DNA of 64,000 nt from Ariolimax columbianus (Eukaryota > Mollusca > Gastropoda > Stylommatophora > Arionidae). The notes under the pieces were generated by a model. The model did not search any database. It saw nothing but the letters and a program-made list of their open reading frames with translations, and was not told the DNA's origin. Of the stretch, positions 61,449 through 64,000 are shown piece by piece. Numbering within the stretch: position 1 is the first letter of the stretch; each line of letters starts with the position of its first letter. A program made the translations under genes and the position numbers. The stretch lies in the NCBI GenBank assembly GCA_036924085.1, contig JAVGWX010000025.1, positions 27,083,988 through 27,147,987 on the forward strand, given 5' to 3'.

Positions 61449-61464
61449 GCAAATTCCAGTCATA

Positions 61465-64000
61465 TCTGCCTCTGGGACTCTGCCTCTGAGACTCTACCTC
61501 TGGGACTCTGCCTCTGGGACTCTGCCTCTGGGACTATGCCTCTGGGACTCTGCCTCTGGGACTCTGCCTCTGGGACTCTGCCTCTGGGACTCTGCCTCTG
61601 GGACTGGGACTCTGCCTCTGGGACTCTGCCTCTGGGACTCTGCCTCTGGGACTGGGACTCTGCCTCTGGGACTCTGCCTCTGGGACTGGGACTCTGCCTC
61701 TGGGACTCTGCCTCTGGGACTCTGCCTCTGGGACTCTGCCTCTGGGACTCTACCTCTGGGACTCTGCCTCTGGGACTCTGCCTCTGGGACTCTGCCTCTT
61801 GGACTCTGCCTCTGGGACTCTGCCTCTGGGACTCTGCCTCTGGGACTCTGCCTCTGGGACTCTGCCTCTGGGACTCTGCCTCTGGGACTCTGCCTCTGGC
61901 TCTGCCTCTGGGACTCTGCCTCTGGGACTCTGCCTCTGGGACTCTGCCTCTGGGACTCTGCCTCTGGGACTCTGCCTCTGGGACTCTGCTTCTGGGACTC
62001 TGGGACTCTGCCTCTGGGACTCTGCTTCTGGGACTCTGCCTCTGGGACTCTGCCTCTGGGACTCTGCCTCTGGGACTCTGCCTCTGGGACTCTGCCTCTG
62101 GCTCTGCCTCTGGGACTCTGCCTCTGGGACTCTGCCTCTGGGACTCTGCTTCTGGGACTCTGCCTCTGGCTCTGCCTCTGGGACTGCCTCTGGGACTCTG
62201 CCTCTGGGACTCTGCTTCTGGGACTCTGGGACTCTGCCTCTGGGACTCTGCTTCTGGGACTCTGCCTCTGGGACTCTGCCTCTGGGACTCTGCCTCTGGG
62301 ACTCTTGCCTCTGGGACTCTGCCTCTTAGACTCTGCCTCTGGGACTCTGCCTCTGGGACTCTGCCTCTGGGACTCTGGGACTCTGCCTCTGGGACTCTGC
62401 CTCTGGGACTCTGCCTCTGGGACTCTGCCTCTGGGACTCTACCTCTGGGACTCTTCCTCTGGGGCTCTGCCTCTGGGACTCTGCCTCTGAGACTCTGCCT
62501 CTGAAACTCTGCCTATGGGACTCTGCCTCTGGGACTCTGCCTCTGGGACTCTGCCTCTGGGACTCTGCCTCTGGCTCTGCCTCTGGGACTCTGCCTCTGG
62601 GACTCTGCCTCTGGGACTCTGCCTCTGGGACTCTGGGACTCTGCCTCTGGGACTCTGCCTCTGGGACTCTGCCTCTGGGACTCTACCTCTGGGACTCTTC
62701 CTCTGGGGCTCTGCCTCTGGGACTCTGCCTCTGGGACTCTGCCTCTGGGACTCTGCCTCTGGGACTCTGCCTCTGGGACTCTGCCTCTGGGACTCCGCCT
62801 CTGGGACTCTGCCTCTGGGACTCTGCCTCTGAAACTCTGCCTCTGGGACTCTGCCTCTGGGACTCTGCCTCTGGGTCTCTGCCTCTGGGACTCTGCCTCT
62901 GGGACTCTGCCTCTGGGACTCTGCCTCTGGGACTCTGCCTCTGGGACTCTGCCTCTAGGACTGGGACTCTGCCTCTGGGACTCTGCCTCTGGGACTCTGC
63001 CTCTGGGACTCTGCCTCTGGGACTCTACCTCTGGGACTCTGCCTCTGGCTCTGCCTCTGGGACTCTGCCTCTGAGACTCTGCCTCTGAAACTCTGCCTAT
63101 GGGACTCTGCCTCTGGGACTCTGCCTCTGGGACTCTGCCTCTGGGACTCTGCCTCTGGGACTCTGCCTCTGGGACTCTGCCTCTGGGACTCTGCCTCTGG
63201 GACTCTGCCTCTGGGACTGGGACTCTGCCTCTGGGACTCTGCCTCTGGGACTCTGCCTCTGGGACTCTGCCTCTGGGACTCTACCTCTGGGACTCTGCCT
63301 CTGGCTCTGCCTCTGGGACTCTGCCTCTGAGACTCTGCCTCTGAAACTCTGCCTATGGGACTCTGCCTCTGGGACTCTGCCTCTGGGACTCTGCCTCTGG
63401 GACTCTGCCTCTGGGACTCTGCCTCTGGCTCTGCCTCTGGGACTGCCTCTGGGACTCTGCCTCTGGGACTCTGCTTCTGGGACTCTGGGACTCTGCCTCT
63501 GGGACTCTGCTTCTGGGACTCTGCCTCTGGGACTCTGCCTCTGGGACTCTGCCTCTGGGACTCTTGCCTCTGGGACTCTTGCCTCTGGGACTCTGCCTCT
63601 TAGACTCTGCCTCTGGGACTCTGCCTCTGGGACTCTGCCTCTGGCTCTGCCTGGGACTCTGCCTCTGGGACTCTGCCTCTGGGACTCTGCCTCTGGGACT
63701 CTGGGACTCTGCCTCTGGGACTCTGCCTCTGGGACTCTGACTCTGGGACTCTACCTCTGGGACTCTTCCTCTGGGGCTCTGCCTCTGGGACTCTGCCTCT
63801 GAGACTCTGCCTCTGAAACTCTGCCTATGGGACTCTGCCTCTGGGACTCTGCCTCTGGGACTCTGCCTCTGGGACTCTGCCTCTGGCTCTGCCTCTGGGA
63901 CTCTGCCTCTGGGACTCTGCCTCTGGGACTCTGCCTCTGGGACTCTGCCTCTGGGACTCTGGGACTCTGCCTCTGGGACTCTGCCTCTGGGACTCTACCT
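61465..64000. repeat. Array 3 of the 14-bp minisatellite, runs off the window
   Basis: At least 2.5 kb (about 180 nominal units). Its unit series follows the start of array 2 with whole-unit gains and losses: the unit block at 63355-63603 equals 14730-14978 at an offset of 48,625, i.e. 313 bp more than the spacer offset. The window ends inside the array, so its length is unknown. Confidence 0.98.

Larger units (their letters stand above)
59178..61464. repeat. Spacer copy 3 (complete, 2287 bp)
   Basis: Same length and order as 10866-13152 at a constant offset of 48,312 bp. Differences seen are T at 60024 and C at 60382. The array bases on both sides also match copy 2: the final ~290 bases of arrays 1 and 2 align at the same offset, and the first units of arrays 2 and 3 agree with one substitution (GGGACT to GAGACT near 61489). 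Stretches without a recognisable feature correspond to those in copy 2: 59178-59509, 59833-60038, 60670-60800 and 61083-61350. Confidence 0.97.

Noticed and set aside
61465..64000. Telomeric or centromeric identity of the array.
   Set aside because: The unit is not a known telomere motif, and nothing in the sequence shows centromere function. It cannot be decided from the window.

Overview
This window looks like nuclear DNA of a metazoan, probably an invertebrate. The evidence is dead non-LTR retrotransposons, mariner-like transposase relics, (CTAT)n, (AT)n and ATTAGT-type simple repeats, AT-rich intergenic sequence, and no compact gene layout. The species cannot be read from the sequence. 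I find no intact host gene, no rRNA or tRNA, no CRISPR array and no bacterial operon.

About 56 of 64 kb (near 88%) is one minisatellite with the 14-bp unit CTCTGCCTCTGGGA. It forms three arrays: 3368-10865 (7.5 kb), 13153-59177 (46 kb) and 61465 to the window end (at least 2.5 kb). The unit and its cyclic shifts contain no stop codon in any of the six frames. The arrays are therefore full of very long ORFs on both strands, which I treat as artefacts of unit composition. Marked variant units occur in fixed combinations, giving nested higher-order repeats with spacings of about 0.39, 0.64, 1.4, 2.0-2.6, 3.1, 3.5 and 5.9 kb.

Arrays 1 and 2, and arrays 2 and 3, are separated by copies of the same 2287-bp spacer (10866-13152 and 59178-61464). 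The two copies align at a constant offset of 48,312 bp; I saw two substitutions and no indel. The last ~560 bp of this spacer also opens the window (1-563). Each full spacer holds a minus-strand LINE relic, a plus-strand LINE relic, a minus-strand mariner-like transposase C-terminus and an ATTAGT-rich tract that abuts the array. The layout is thus a macro-tandem of spacer plus giant array.

The first spacer copy is not followed by the array. It runs into 2.8 kb of other sequence (564-3367) packed with mobile-element debris: a minus-strand LINE C-terminal relic, a 5'-truncated LINE 3' end flanked by a perfect 15-bp target-site duplication, a long CTAT microsatellite touching an inverted duplication of a mariner helix-turn-helix segment, the rest of that mariner N-terminus, and another LINE C-terminal zinc-knuckle relic. 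Array 1 starts directly after it.

The most notable observations are the size and nested organisation of the 14-bp array, its stop-free design on both strands, the nearly identical spacers between arrays of very different length (recent amplification, or an assembly effect that must be excluded), and the breakpoint where the array is missing at position 563.
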